Shown here piece after piece: positions 8,622 through 15,658 of a DNA stretch of 18,830 nucleotides. The DNA comes from Betaproteobacteria bacterium RIFCSPLOWO2_02_FULL_68_150. GTDB lineage: Bacteria; Pseudomonadota; Gammaproteobacteria; Burkholderiales; SG8-39. A program made the position numbers and the translations under genes. Each line of letters opens with the position of its first letter. Within the stretch, counting starts at the first letter, position 1. Below the pieces are notes generated by a model. That model saw only the letters and a list, made by a program, of their open reading frames with translations, was not told the DNA's origin and searched no databases. The DNA lies in the NCBI GenBank assembly GCA_001771975.1, contig MERE01000186.1, positions 1 to 18,830 on the forward strand. Reading direction: 5' to 3'.

Positions 8622-9044
8622 CTAGCTCGGCAGCGCGGTGTTCCCGAACGCGGGCGGCCTGCGATCGTCCAGGGCTTCCGAGAGCCGCGTCAATAGTTTG
8701 CGCTCGGATTCGGTGTGCATCTCGTCCTGCGCCAGAAGCTGGAGAAAGCGCTTCGCCAGTGTGCGTTCCTGCTTGCCAATGCGGTTTTGCATATCGCCCC
8801 AGAGCCGCTCCGCGCCCACAAACACCTCCGAATCGGCGGATAGGGCGGCTCCCGCCATAAGCGCGACCTGGGCGAATACTACCCGGGCAAGCTCGATTTC
8901 ATCGAGAGCAAAGGTCTCCAGTTCGCGTCCGAAGCTCAGGCGCAGCAGCAACGACAACTCGCGATCGCTCGGTGCGAGCCGCGCGCGCTCGTGCAGCAAC
9001 GGATCTTCGGCGTCGCCTGCGTAGTCCAGGTAGACGGATTCCAT
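8622..9044 (-). CDS. Uncharacterised 140-aa helical cytoplasmic protein
   Basis: I do not recognise this protein. It is 140 aa, predicted mostly alpha-helical, lacks cysteine, and shows no signal peptide. A short apolar helix (about residues 55-69) looks too short and too mixed for a clear membrane segment. Charged regions are DAEDPLLHERARLAPSDREL (11-30) and a C-terminal helical hairpin around DEMHTESERKLLTRL (107-121). The latter faintly resembles TerB-like acidic helices, but this is not enough to name it. ATG at 9044 is chosen because AGGAGG (9051-9056 on this strand) sits exactly 6 nt upstream; an alternative ATG at 9080 lacks such a site. It is convergent with rlmI (14 bp between stops) and divergent from the zinc module. 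The strong ribosome-binding site and intact frame argue that it is a real gene. Confidence 0.75.
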   Translation of the reverse strand: MESVYLDYAGDAEDPLLHERARLAPSDRELSLLLRLSFGRELETFALDEIELARVVFAQVALMAGAALSADSEVFVGAERLWGDMQNRIGKQERTLAKRFLQLLAQDEMHTESERKLLTRLSEALDDRRPPAFGNTALPS

Positions 9045-9050
9045 GGGCGG

Positions 9051-9056
9051 CCTCCT
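9051..9056 (-). promoter_or_regulatory. Strong Shine-Dalgarno site that fixes the start of the 140-aa protein
   Basis: On the minus strand this reads AGGAGG, a perfect anti-16S match, with 6 nt to the ATG at 9044. It decides between that start and the longer option at 9080. Confidence 0.8.
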
Positions 9057-9133
9057 AGCGTCTGAATCCATGACACGCACAAAATGCCATCAATTAGGCT
9101 TCCGGGTAAGGGCAAAATCCCCAGATTGCCCTT

Positions 9134-9177
9134 TGGTACCGGTCACGGACGGCCCTGTCCAATGGTACCGGGACCGG
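9134..9177. repeat. Paired TGGTACCGG repeats with nested dyads (candidate operator)
   Basis: TGGTACCGG occurs at 9134-9142 and again at 9163-9171, 29 bp apart, close to three helical turns. Because GGTACC is self-complementary, the copies can also pair with each other. Between them lies GGAC (9147-9150) / GTCC (9157-9160), and CCGGTC (9139-9144) is inverted as GACCGG (9172-9177). The element lies in the 235-bp region between the divergent 140-aa gene and the COG0523 GTPase gene. This looks like a multi-site regulator-binding region. It does not resemble the AT-rich Zur boxes known from proteobacteria. The sequence is direct observation; regulation is inference. Confidence 0.45.
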
Positions 9178-9239
9178 CGTCGCGACGAGCAATTTCTCAC
9201 ACCCGCGCCGTGACATCTTCAACCCCGGAAGGCAGGTCA

Positions 9240-9255
9240 TGTACCGCGGTACAAT
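9240..9255 (+). promoter_or_regulatory. Perfect 14-bp palindrome overlapping a -10-like box upstream of the GTPase gene
   Basis: TGTACCGCGGTACA (9240-9253) is a perfect palindrome and runs into TACAAT (9250-9255), one mismatch from the -10 consensus, 24 nt before the GTPase ATG. No good -35 is found 16-18 bp upstream, which would fit a promoter needing an activator or an alternative sigma. A protein bound to the palindrome would block the -10. It shares the GTACCG core with the repeats at 9134-9177. Confidence 0.45.
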
Positions 9256-9279
9256 GCCGCGCTTTCTGACGGAGTTGGC

Positions 9280-10263
9280 ATGGCGCAGCAAGAAATGGTG
9301 CCGGTAACCATCCTCACCGGGTTCCTCGGCGCCGGCAAGACCACACTGCTGAATCGGATTCTCAAGGAGGACCACGGCCATCGCATTGCCGTGATCGAGA
9401 ACGAGTTTGGCGAGATCGGTGTGGACAACGAGATCATCGAAAGCGGCGACGAGCAGATCGTCGAAATGAACAACGGCTGCATCTGCTGCACGGTGCGCGG
9501 CGACCTGATCCGGATTCTCGGCAATCTCAAGGAGCGGCGCGAGCGGGGAACGCTCAAGTTCGATCGCGTGGTCATCGAGACCACCGGCATGGCCGATCCG
9601 GGTCCGGTCGCGCAGACCTTCTTCACTGACGAGGAAATCGGCAACTATTTCCTGCTCGACTCGATCCTGACGGTCGTGGACGCGAAGCATGCGCCGCAGC
9701 AGCTCGACGAATTCCGCGAGGCGCAGGAGCAGGTCGGATTCGCCGATCGGATCCTGCTTTCGAAAACCGACCTGGTCGCAGAGGAAGCCACCCGCGCGCT
9801 GGTCGAGCGGCTGCGTCACATGAATCCGCGCGCGCCGGTGAAGAAGGTTCACTTTGGCGCCGCGCCGATCGGCGACATCCTCGACATCCGAGGCTTCAAC
9901 CTGAATGCCATCCTCGAGCTGGATCCCGAGTTCCTGGGCGACATCCAGCACGAGCACCACGACGAGGTCGATTCGTTCGCGTTCCGCTCGGACAGGCCGT
10001 TCGATGGCGACCGGCTGGAGCAGTTTCTCTCCGGCATGATCCAGGTGTATGGCCCTGACCTGCTACGCTACAAAGGCGTGCTCTGGGCGAAGGGCAATCC
10101 GCGCCGTGTGGTGTTCCAGGGCGTGCACATGATGATGGGCGGCGACTTGGGAAAGCCGTGGGCCAAGGGCGAGAAGAAGGAATCGATCATGGTGTTCATC
10201 GGCAAGAAGCTGCCGAAGGATCTGTTCGTCGCCGGTCTGGAGCAATGTCTGGCGCAGAAGTGA
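9280..10263 (+). CDS. COG0523/CobW-family GTPase, probable zinc metallochaperone
   Basis: This 327-aa G3E GTPase belongs to the COG0523 (YjiA/ZNG1/CobW) family, whose members insert or deliver metal ions, most often zinc. Visible motifs are the P-loop GFLGAGKT (14-21), IENEFGEIGVDN with switch acids (39-50), the metal-binding NNGCICC (64-70, CxCC), ETTGMADPGP (100-109) and the base-recognition SKTD (161-164; Ser or Thr in place of Asn is usual here). The C-terminal CobW domain holds a HEHHDE cluster (224-229) and ends near 327. ATG 9280 has GGAG at 9271-9274, 5 nt upstream. A cobalamin-pathway CobW is unlikely because no cobalamin genes are near; the downstream znuA/znuB-like genes suggest zinc. 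It is probably the first gene of the module. Confidence 0.9.
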   Translation: MAQQEMVPVTILTGFLGAGKTTLLNRILKEDHGHRIAVIENEFGEIGVDNEIIESGDEQIVEMNNGCICCTVRGDLIRILGNLKERRERGTLKFDRVVIETTGMADPGPVAQTFFTDEEIGNYFLLDSILTVVDAKHAPQQLDEFREAQEQVGFADRILLSKTDLVAEEATRALVERLRHMNPRAPVKKVHFGAAPIGDILDIRGFNLNAILELDPEFLGDIQHEHHDEVDSFAFRSDRPFDGDRLEQFLSGMIQVYGPDLLRYKGVLWAKGNPRRVVFQGVHMMMGGDLGKPWAKGEKKESIMVFIGKKLPKDLFVAGLEQCLAQK

Positions 10264-10294
10264 GCCGCCGGCGGGATTCTGGCAGAATGTTCGA

Positions 10295-10588
10295 ATGAAG
10301 CGCGCGCCCGCCCTGAGAATCCTGCTCGTGCTGGCGTTGCTTTGCGCGCAGCAGCTGGCGCTCGCGCACCAGGTCTGGCATCTCGGCGACACGAGCGGTC
10401 AGCCCGCGCAGCAGCAGTTGTGCGACAAGCACGAAGCGCTCGGGACCGTCGCCGGCGCGCTGAATTGCGCCGCCATGACGCTGGTCGCAGAGCCATTGGC
10501 CCCGTCCGCCGCTTTGCACGCCTGCATATCCGCGGCTTCGACGCTCGGGTTCATCCCAACTTCTCGGGGCCCTCCCTCGCTCCTCTGA
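10295..10588 (+). CDS. Small exported protein with conserved-looking His/Cys residues, function unknown
   Basis: I do not recognise this 97-aa protein with certainty. Residues 1-24 form a clear Sec signal: Lys/Arg N-terminus, apolar core LRILLVLALLCAQQLA, and a likely signal peptidase I site at ALA|H. The mature part, about 73 aa, begins with HQVWH and carries potential metal ligands His25, His29, Cys43, His46 (LCDKHEALGTV), Cys58, His75 and Cys77. Part of it (47-85) is rather apolar and could associate with a membrane. It lies 31 bp after the GTPase and 67 bp before the porin. No Shine-Dalgarno is evident, but CAGAAT at 10283-10288 is a -10-like box 6 nt before the ATG. Position and ligands suggest a periplasmic zinc-related role; this is inference. 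Confidence 0.68.
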   Translation: MKRAPALRILLVLALLCAQQLALAHQVWHLGDTSGQPAQQQLCDKHEALGTVAGALNCAAMTLVAEPLAPSAALHACISAASTLGFIPTSRGPPSLL

Positions 10589-10655
10589 GACATCGTACGA
10601 GCGCGCGCCCGCAATCTGGCGCGCCTTGCATCGCTTTCTTAGAAGGGGCCGACAC

Positions 10656-12074
10656 ATGCATTGCAAGACGTTGTGCGCCATGGCGCTCGCCGTGGCGTGG
10701 TGCGCGCCGCTCCCGGTGCGGGCGCAGGACGCGGAGTTGGGCAAGATCCGCGAAGAAATCAGGCAGCTGAAGGATGCTTACGAGAGGCGCATCCAGGGGC
10801 TGGAGAATCGGTTGGCCGAAGCGGAATCCCGTGCCGGGAAGGCCGAACGAAGCGCTGCGCGCGCAGAAACGGCCGTCGCGCAGCCGGGCATCCCCGCGGG
10901 GGGAGAGAACGCGTTCAATCCTGCGATCTCGCTGATCCTGCAAGGAACAGCCGCGCGCAGTTCGCAGGATCCGGAAACCTACCGGATCAGCGGATTCGCG
11001 CCCTCCGGCGGGGAAGTCGCACCGGCATCGCGCGGCGCGAGCCTCGGCGAATCGGAACTGGTAGTCACCGCAAACATCGATCCGTACTTCCGCGGCCTGC
11101 TCATCGCGGCTCTCACACCCGAGAACGAGGTCGAGGTCGAGGAGGCGTTCTTCCAGACGCTCGCACTCGGCCATGGACTGACACTCAAGGGCGGTCGGTT
11201 CCTGTCGGGAATCGGCTACCAGAACGAAGTCCACCAGCATTTCTGGGATTTTCAGGATGCGCCGCTTGCATACAAGGCGTTCCTGGGCGGTCGCCAGAAT
11301 GACGACGGCGTGCAATTGAAATGGGTGGCGCCGACCGAGCTCTTCATCGAACTCGGTGCCGAGCTAGGACGCGGGCGCAGCTTCCCGTCCACGGCGCGCA
11401 GCAGGAACGCCGCGGGCGCGTGGACTCTCTTCGCGCACGTGGGCGGCGACATCGGCACAAGCACAGCATGGCGCGCGGGACTGTCGCATTTGCGGACCTC
11501 GCCCCGCGACCGCGCGTTTGAGGACGTCGATTCGCTCGGCAATCCGGTGGCCCAGTCGTTCAGCGGTACCAGCAGCCTGTGGATCGCCGATTTCGTGCTG
11601 AAGTGGGCGCCGGGCGGAAATTCAGCGCTCACAAACTTCAAGCTGCAGGGCGAATATTTCCGTCGCAGCGAGTCGGGCGCGCTCACGTACGACGACTCGA
11701 CGCAGGTTGTGCCGCAGTTCGGAACGCCAATCAACGCTGGTTACGCGAGCCGCCAGTCGGGCTGGTACCTGCAGGGCGTGTACCAGTTTATGCCGCGCTG
11801 GCGCTTCGGCTACCGCTACGACCGGCTGAATTTCGGCAGCGTCGACAACGGGATCGTCGCCAATGGACTCGGGCCGGTAGGCGGCGATTTCCCGCTCCTC
11901 ATGGCCGGCCACAGACCGGCACGGAACACACTGATGTTCGACTGGAGTCCGACCGAGTTCAGTCGTATCCGGTTGCAGCTTGCGTCCGACAAGTCGCGCT
12001 TCGGGTTGACCGACAACCAGGCGCTCATTCAATACATCTTCAGCCTCGGCGCGCACGGCGCGCACAGGTTCTAA
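10656..12074 (+). CDS. Porin-like outer-membrane protein of the zinc module
   Basis: This 472-aa protein is predicted to be an outer-membrane beta-barrel that could let zinc or a zinc complex into the periplasm. ATG 10656 is chosen for its AGAAGGGG site (10641-10648) and because it starts a good signal peptide (CKTLCAMALAVAWCAPLPVRA|Q); the open frame extends 10 codons upstream. After cleavage comes a coiled coil (about residues 25-65, EIRQLKDAYERRIQGLENRL), a Gly/Pro linker, then many alternating amphipathic strands (for example ELVVTANIDPYFRGLLIAAL and WRFGYRYDRLNFG). It ends in Phe, the usual last residue of an outer-membrane barrel. No TonB box or plug domain is seen, so it is porin-like, not a TonB receptor. 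The next gene, znuA-like, starts 11 bp downstream. Confidence 0.78.
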   Translation: MHCKTLCAMALAVAWCAPLPVRAQDAELGKIREEIRQLKDAYERRIQGLENRLAEAESRAGKAERSAARAETAVAQPGIPAGGENAFNPAISLILQGTAARSSQDPETYRISGFAPSGGEVAPASRGASLGESELVVTANIDPYFRGLLIAALTPENEVEVEEAFFQTLALGHGLTLKGGRFLSGIGYQNEVHQHFWDFQDAPLAYKAFLGGRQNDDGVQLKWVAPTELFIELGAELGRGRSFPSTARSRNAAGAWTLFAHVGGDIGTSTAWRAGLSHLRTSPRDRAFEDVDSLGNPVAQSFSGTSSLWIADFVLKWAPGGNSALTNFKLQGEYFRRSESGALTYDDSTQVVPQFGTPINAGYASRQSGWYLQGVYQFMPRWRFGYRYDRLNFGSVDNGIVANGLGPVGGDFPLLMAGHRPARNTLMFDWSPTEFSRIRLQLASDKSRFGLTDNQALIQYIFSLGAHGAHRF

Positions 12075-12085
12075 AGGAGAAGTCC

Positions 12086-12988
12086 ATGAAGCGACTCCTG
12101 TCCATCGCGCAGCTTGCGCTCCTCGCCGCGGCGTTCCCGGCGGCGGCCGCGCTCAACGTCTTCGCCTGCACGCCCGAATGGGGCGCGCTCGCAACCGAGC
12201 TCGGCGGCGACAGGGTGAGCGTCTATACCGCGACCACCGCACTGCAGGACCCACATCGCATCGAAGCGCGGCCCAGCCTGATCGCGCGCGCACGCAGCGC
12301 CGATCTGGTGGTGTGCACGGGTGCGGAGCTCGAAATCGGCTGGCTACCGCTGGTGCAGGCGCAATCCGGCAACCCGAAAATCCGCGTCGGGCAGCCCGGC
12401 TATTTCGAAGCGGCGGGCCATGTGCCGCTGCTTGAGAGGCCGGCGCGCATCGATCGCTCGATGGGCGACGTGCACCCGGGGGGCAATCCACACGTTCATC
12501 TCGACCCGCACAACATCGCACGGATCGCGCTGGCGTTGGGCGAGCGCCTGGCGAAGCTGGATCCGGGCGAGACGGCTTACTACAGCAGGCGCGCGAAAAT
12601 CTTTCTTGATCGCTGGCGCGAAGCGACCGCGCGCTGGGAAAGAGATGCAGCGCCGCTGAAAGGCGCGTCGCTGGTCGTGTATCACAGGAACCTCACGTAC
12701 CTGATCCACTGGCTCGGCATGCGTGAAGCGGGAAGCCTGGAGCCCAAGCCCGGATTGCCGCCGACCACGGCGCATCTGAGCGAGCTGCTGGCAAGTCTCA
12801 GGCAGAATCGTGCCCGGGCGATCGTGCGTTCGGCCTACAACGACCCGCGCGCCGCCGAATGGCTTGCGGAGCGCGCCGCAATCCCGTCGATCCAGGTGCC
12901 GTTCACGGTGGGCGGCAGCGACAAGGCGAAGGATCTTTTCGGGCTGTTTGACGACACGCTCGCCAGACTCCTGGCAGTAGCCCAGTGA
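12086..12988 (+). CDS. znuA: ZnuA-like metal ABC transporter substrate-binding protein
   Basis: This 300-aa periplasmic cluster A-I binding protein captures Zn or Mn for an ABC importer. ATG 12086 follows AAGGAG and begins a signal peptide (RLLSIAQLALLAAAFPAAA|A). Likely ligands are His57 (LQDPHRIEARPS), His136 or His138 (GNPHVHLDPHN) and His200 (VYHRNLTYL); the fourth is probably an acidic residue around Asp253 (AYNDPRAAEW). The long His-rich loop of E. coli ZnuA is absent, as in many homologues. Its stop overlaps the permease start by 4 bp (GTGA), so the two are translationally coupled. Zinc is favoured over Mn because of the COG0523 GTPase and porin context; the motif alone cannot settle the metal. 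Confidence 0.86.
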   Translation: MKRLLSIAQLALLAAAFPAAAALNVFACTPEWGALATELGGDRVSVYTATTALQDPHRIEARPSLIARARSADLVVCTGAELEIGWLPLVQAQSGNPKIRVGQPGYFEAAGHVPLLERPARIDRSMGDVHPGGNPHVHLDPHNIARIALALGERLAKLDPGETAYYSRRAKIFLDRWREATARWERDAAPLKGASLVVYHRNLTYLIHWLGMREAGSLEPKPGLPPTTAHLSELLASLRQNRARAIVRSAYNDPRAAEWLAERAAIPSIQVPFTVGGSDKAKDLFGLFDDTLARLLAVAQ

Positions 12989-13761
12989 ACCCCGTACCCG
13001 ACCTCAGCATCCTCTGGCCAGCGCTCGCCGCCGGATTGCTGGTCACCGCGACCCATGTGCCGCTCGGGGCGCAGGTGCTCAGCCGCGGCATCGTGTTCAT
13101 CGATCTCGCCGTCGCGCAGATCGCGGGACTCGGCGTGATCTTCGCCGACTGGCTCGGATTCGAGCCGCAGGGCGCGGCGGTCCAGGCAGCCGCGCTCGCG
13201 GCCGCGCTCGGCGGCGCGTTGCTCCTCAACTGGACCGAGCAGATCTGGCCGGACGTCCAGGAAGCCGTCATCGGCGTGAGCTTCATTCTCGCCGCTACCG
13301 GAGCGTCGCTCCTGCTCGCGAGCAATCCGCATGGCGGTGAGCATCTGAAGGAACTGCTCGTGGGCCAGATTCTGTGGGTGAATACCTCCGGGCTGGCTCT
13401 TTCGGCTCTCGTTTCCGCGGCCGTGCTCTGGATGTGGTTCTGCTTTGCCGCGCGTATCGGCCGGACCGGGTTCTACGTGCTTTTCGCCTGTGCGGTCACC
13501 GTGTCGCTGCAACTGGTCGGACTGTATCTCGTGTTCACTTCGCTCATCGTACCTGCGCTGGCCACGCGCCGCATCGCTCGCGGCCGCCTCGCCGCCGGGT
13601 ACGCCTTGGGCGCGCTCGGCTACGCAAGCGGTCTCGCGCTGTCCTTGATCTCGGACCTGCCGCCGGGACCGCTCATCGTCTGGACCATGACCGGCCTCGG
13701 CATCGCGCTCATCGTGTACGGGCGCGTGCGCTCGAACGCTCGCGAGGCGCCGCCGGTCTAA
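12985..13761 (+). CDS. znuB: ZnuB-like metal ABC transporter permease (ABC-3 family)
   Basis: This 258-aa inner-membrane permease of the ABC-3 family has about seven to eight apolar segments, for example LWPALAAGLLVTATHVPLG (9-27), AVQAAALAAALGGALLL, VIGVSFILAATGASLLLA, ALSALVSAAVLWMWFCF and LVGLYLVFTSLIVPALA. The region LSRGIVFIDLAVAQIAGLG matches the family's coupling segment, with Gln where many members have His (AHA). GTG 12985 overlaps the znuA-like stop. No ABC ATPase gene precedes or follows it here, so the ATPase partner must be encoded elsewhere. It ends 27 bp before hslV. Confidence 0.86.
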   Translation: MNPVPDLSILWPALAAGLLVTATHVPLGAQVLSRGIVFIDLAVAQIAGLGVIFADWLGFEPQGAAVQAAALAAALGGALLLNWTEQIWPDVQEAVIGVSFILAATGASLLLASNPHGGEHLKELLVGQILWVNTSGLALSALVSAAVLWMWFCFAARIGRTGFYVLFACAVTVSLQLVGLYLVFTSLIVPALATRRIARGRLAAGYALGALGYASGLALSLISDLPPGPLIVWTMTGLGIALIVYGRVRSNAREAPPV

Positions 13762-13788
13762 AATGCGTCTTTGCCGGAGATGCGGATC

Positions 13789-14325
13789 ATGGAGCAGTGG
13801 CACGGCACGACCATCCTGTCGGTGCGGCGCGGGGCGAGCGTCGCCCTGGGCGGTGACGGCCAGGTGACGCTCGGCAACGTCGTCATCAAGGGCGGTGCGA
13901 AGAAGGTGCGGCGCCTGTACCAGGACCGCATCCTCGCCGGCTTTGCCGGAGGCACGGCCGACGCGTTCACGCTGTTCGAGCGTTTCGAGGCGAAGCTCGA
14001 CAAGCACCAGGGCAACCTGATGCGCTCGGCGGTGGAACTCGCCAAGGACTGGCGCACCGACCGCATCCTGCGGCGCCTGGAGGCGATGCTCGCGGTGGCC
14101 GATCGCGAGCACTCGCTCGTGATCACGGGGCTGGGCGACGTGCTCGAGCCGGAGGAGGGCATCGTCGCCATCGGCTCGGGCGGGCCGTACGCGCAGGCCG
14201 CGGCGCGCGCGCTGCTGCAGGCGACCGAACTGCCGGCGCGGGCGATCGTGGAGCGCGCGCTGGCGATTGCGGCCGATATCTGCATCTACACCAACCACCA
14301 GCGCACGATCGAAGTGCTGGAGTGA
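13789..14325 (+). CDS. hslV: HslV (ClpQ), peptidase subunit of the HslVU protease
   Basis: This 178-aa threonine peptidase assembles as a double hexamer and is capped by HslU to degrade unfolded and regulatory proteins. ATG 13789 gives MEQWHG|TTILSVRR: a six-residue propeptide is removed to expose the catalytic Thr7, a pattern usual in betaproteobacteria, whereas E. coli HslV has only the Met. The site GGAGA (13776-13780) lies 8 nt upstream. In-frame TTG 13771 and ATG 13780 are less likely. Diagnostic segments follow, among them GGDGQVTLGN, KKVRRLY, GFAGGTADAFTLFE, ELAKDWRTDR, GSGGPYAQAAARAL and DICIYTNH. HslU starts 4 bp after the stop, so the two are cotranscribed. Confidence 0.97.
   Translation: MEQWHGTTILSVRRGASVALGGDGQVTLGNVVIKGGAKKVRRLYQDRILAGFAGGTADAFTLFERFEAKLDKHQGNLMRSAVELAKDWRTDRILRRLEAMLAVADREHSLVITGLGDVLEPEEGIVAIGSGGPYAQAAARALLQATELPARAIVERALAIAADICIYTNHQRTIEVLE
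14319..14322 (+). promoter_or_regulatory. Ribosome-binding site that selects the GTG start of hslU
   Basis: GGAG lies inside the last codons of hslV, 7 nt before GTG 14330. The competing ATG 14339 would be 16 nt away. The choice agrees with the E. coli N-terminus MSEMTP, here MSAMTP. Confidence 0.7.
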
Positions 14326-14329
14326 TGCC

Positions 14330-15658
14330 GTGAGCGCCATGACACCCGCCGAAATCGTGCACGAACTGGACAAGCACATCGTCGGCCAGGACCGCGCCAA
14401 GCGCGCCGTGGCGATTGCGCTCAGGAACCGCTGGCGGCGGCAGCAGGTGGCCGAGCCGCTGCGCCAGGAGATCACGCCGAAGAACATCCTCATGATCGGG
14501 CCCACGGGCGTCGGCAAGACCGAAATTGCGCGGCGGCTGGCGCGGCTCGCGGATGCGCCGTTCATCAAGGTCGAGGCCACCAAGTTCACCGAAGTCGGCT
14601 ACGTCGGGCGCGACGTCGACACGATCGTGCGCGACCTGGTCGAGATCGCGGTCAAGGGCGCGCGCGAGCAGGCGATGCGCCGCGTGCGCACGCGCGCGGA
14701 GGATGCCGCCGAAGAGCGCATCCTCGACACGCTGGTGCCGCCGGCGCGCAGCGTGGGTTTCCAGGAGGCCCCGGCAGAGGAGAGCGTGGCGCGGCAGAGG
14801 TTCCGCAAGAAGCTGCGCGAGGGCGAGCTCGACGAACGCGAGATCGAGGTCGAGGTCGCGGCGGCCGCGGCGCAGATGGAGATCCTCGCGCCGCCGGGGA
14901 TGGAGGAGCTGACCACGCAGATCCAGGGCATGTTCCAGAACCTGGGCGGCGGGCGGCGCCGCACGCGCAAGCTCCGCGTCCGCGAGGCGATGCAGCTGCT
15001 CACCGAGGAGGAGGCGGCCAAGCTCGTGTCCGACGAGGACCTCAAGGGACGTGCGCTCGCCAACGTGGAGCAGAACGGCATCGTGTTTCTGGACGAGATC
15101 GACAAGATCACGAGCCGCAGCGAAGTCGCCGGCGCGGACGTCTCGCGCCAGGGCGTGCAGCGCGACCTGCTGCCGCTCGTCGAAGGCACCACCGTGACCA
15201 CCAAGTACGGCATGGTGAAGACCGACCATGTCCTGTTCATCGCCTCGGGTGCCTTCCATCTCGCGAAGCCCTCCGACCTGATCCCGGAATTGCAGGGCCG
15301 ATTTCCGATCCGGGTGGAACTCGATGCGCTCGGCGTCGAGGACTTCGTGCGCATCCTGACCACTACCGATGCGAACCTGATTCAACAATACCAGGCGTTG
15401 CTTGCCACCGAAGGTGCGACGCTCGAGTTTGCGCCCGAAGCGATCCGGCGCCTTGCCGAGATTGCGCACGCAGTGAATGAAAAGACCGAGAACATCGGCG
15501 CGCGGCGCCTGTACACCGTGCTGGAGAAACTGCTCGAGGAGATTTCCTTCGAAGCCGGCCGGCGCGGTGCGCAAAGCGTTGCCATCGATGCCGGATACGT
15601 CAATGCGCGGCTCGCCGAGCTGGCGCAGAACGAGGATCTAGCCCGCTACGTGCTCTGA
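14330..15658 (+). CDS. hslU: HslU (ClpY), ATPase subunit of the HslVU protease
   Basis: This 442-aa AAA+ unfoldase feeds substrates to HslV; E. coli HslU is 443 aa. GTG 14330 gives MSAMTPAEIVHELDKHIVGQ. Visible motifs: Walker A GPTGVGKT (57-64), pore loop GYVG (90-93, the same numbering as E. coli), the intermediate I-domain (about 110-240, charged and helical), Walker B IVFLDEID (251-258), and the arginine-finger region LQGRFPIRVEL (321-331). The C-terminus DLARYVL is the tail that inserts into HslV on ATP binding. The gene begins 4 bp after hslV. Its end overlaps the 3' end of the minus-strand CWC gene by 21 bp, tail to tail. Confidence 0.97.
   Translation: MSAMTPAEIVHELDKHIVGQDRAKRAVAIALRNRWRRQQVAEPLRQEITPKNILMIGPTGVGKTEIARRLARLADAPFIKVEATKFTEVGYVGRDVDTIVRDLVEIAVKGAREQAMRRVRTRAEDAAEERILDTLVPPARSVGFQEAPAEESVARQRFRKKLREGELDEREIEVEVAAAAAQMEILAPPGMEELTTQIQGMFQNLGGGRRRTRKLRVREAMQLLTEEEAAKLVSDEDLKGRALANVEQNGIVFLDEIDKITSRSEVAGADVSRQGVQRDLLPLVEGTTVTTKYGMVKTDHVLFIASGAFHLAKPSDLIPELQGRFPIRVELDALGVEDFVRILTTTDANLIQQYQALLATEGATLEFAPEAIRRLAEIAHAVNEKTENIGARRLYTVLEKLLEEISFEAGRRGAQSVAIDAGYVNARLAELAQNEDLARYVL

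Noticed and set aside
9045..9279. Search for a Zur box in the gap before the GTPase gene
   Set aside because: No AT-rich palindrome of the known proteobacterial Zur type was found; the dyads present are GC-rich and are reported as unassigned.
9760..9775. SKTD in place of the usual NKxD motif in the COG0523 GTPase
   Set aside because: Ser or Thr at this position is common in the family (E. coli YjiA has TKTD), so it is not a defect.
13731..13764. Possible sigma-32 or sigma-70 promoter for hslV (CTCGAA ... TAAAAT)
   Set aside because: The -35 matches poorly, the spacing of 22 bp is wrong for sigma-70, and no CCCCAT box is present; only TAAAAT at 13759-13764 resembles a -10.
12835..14589. 584-codon minus-strand open frame across znuA, znuB, hslV and hslU
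   Set aside because: It spans four well-supported plus-strand genes, has no recognisable domain, and its composition is that of a shadow frame.
14123..15574. 483-codon minus-strand open frame opposite hslU
   Set aside because: It is antisense to the highly conserved hslU; low-complexity Arg/His/Leu content and no motif.
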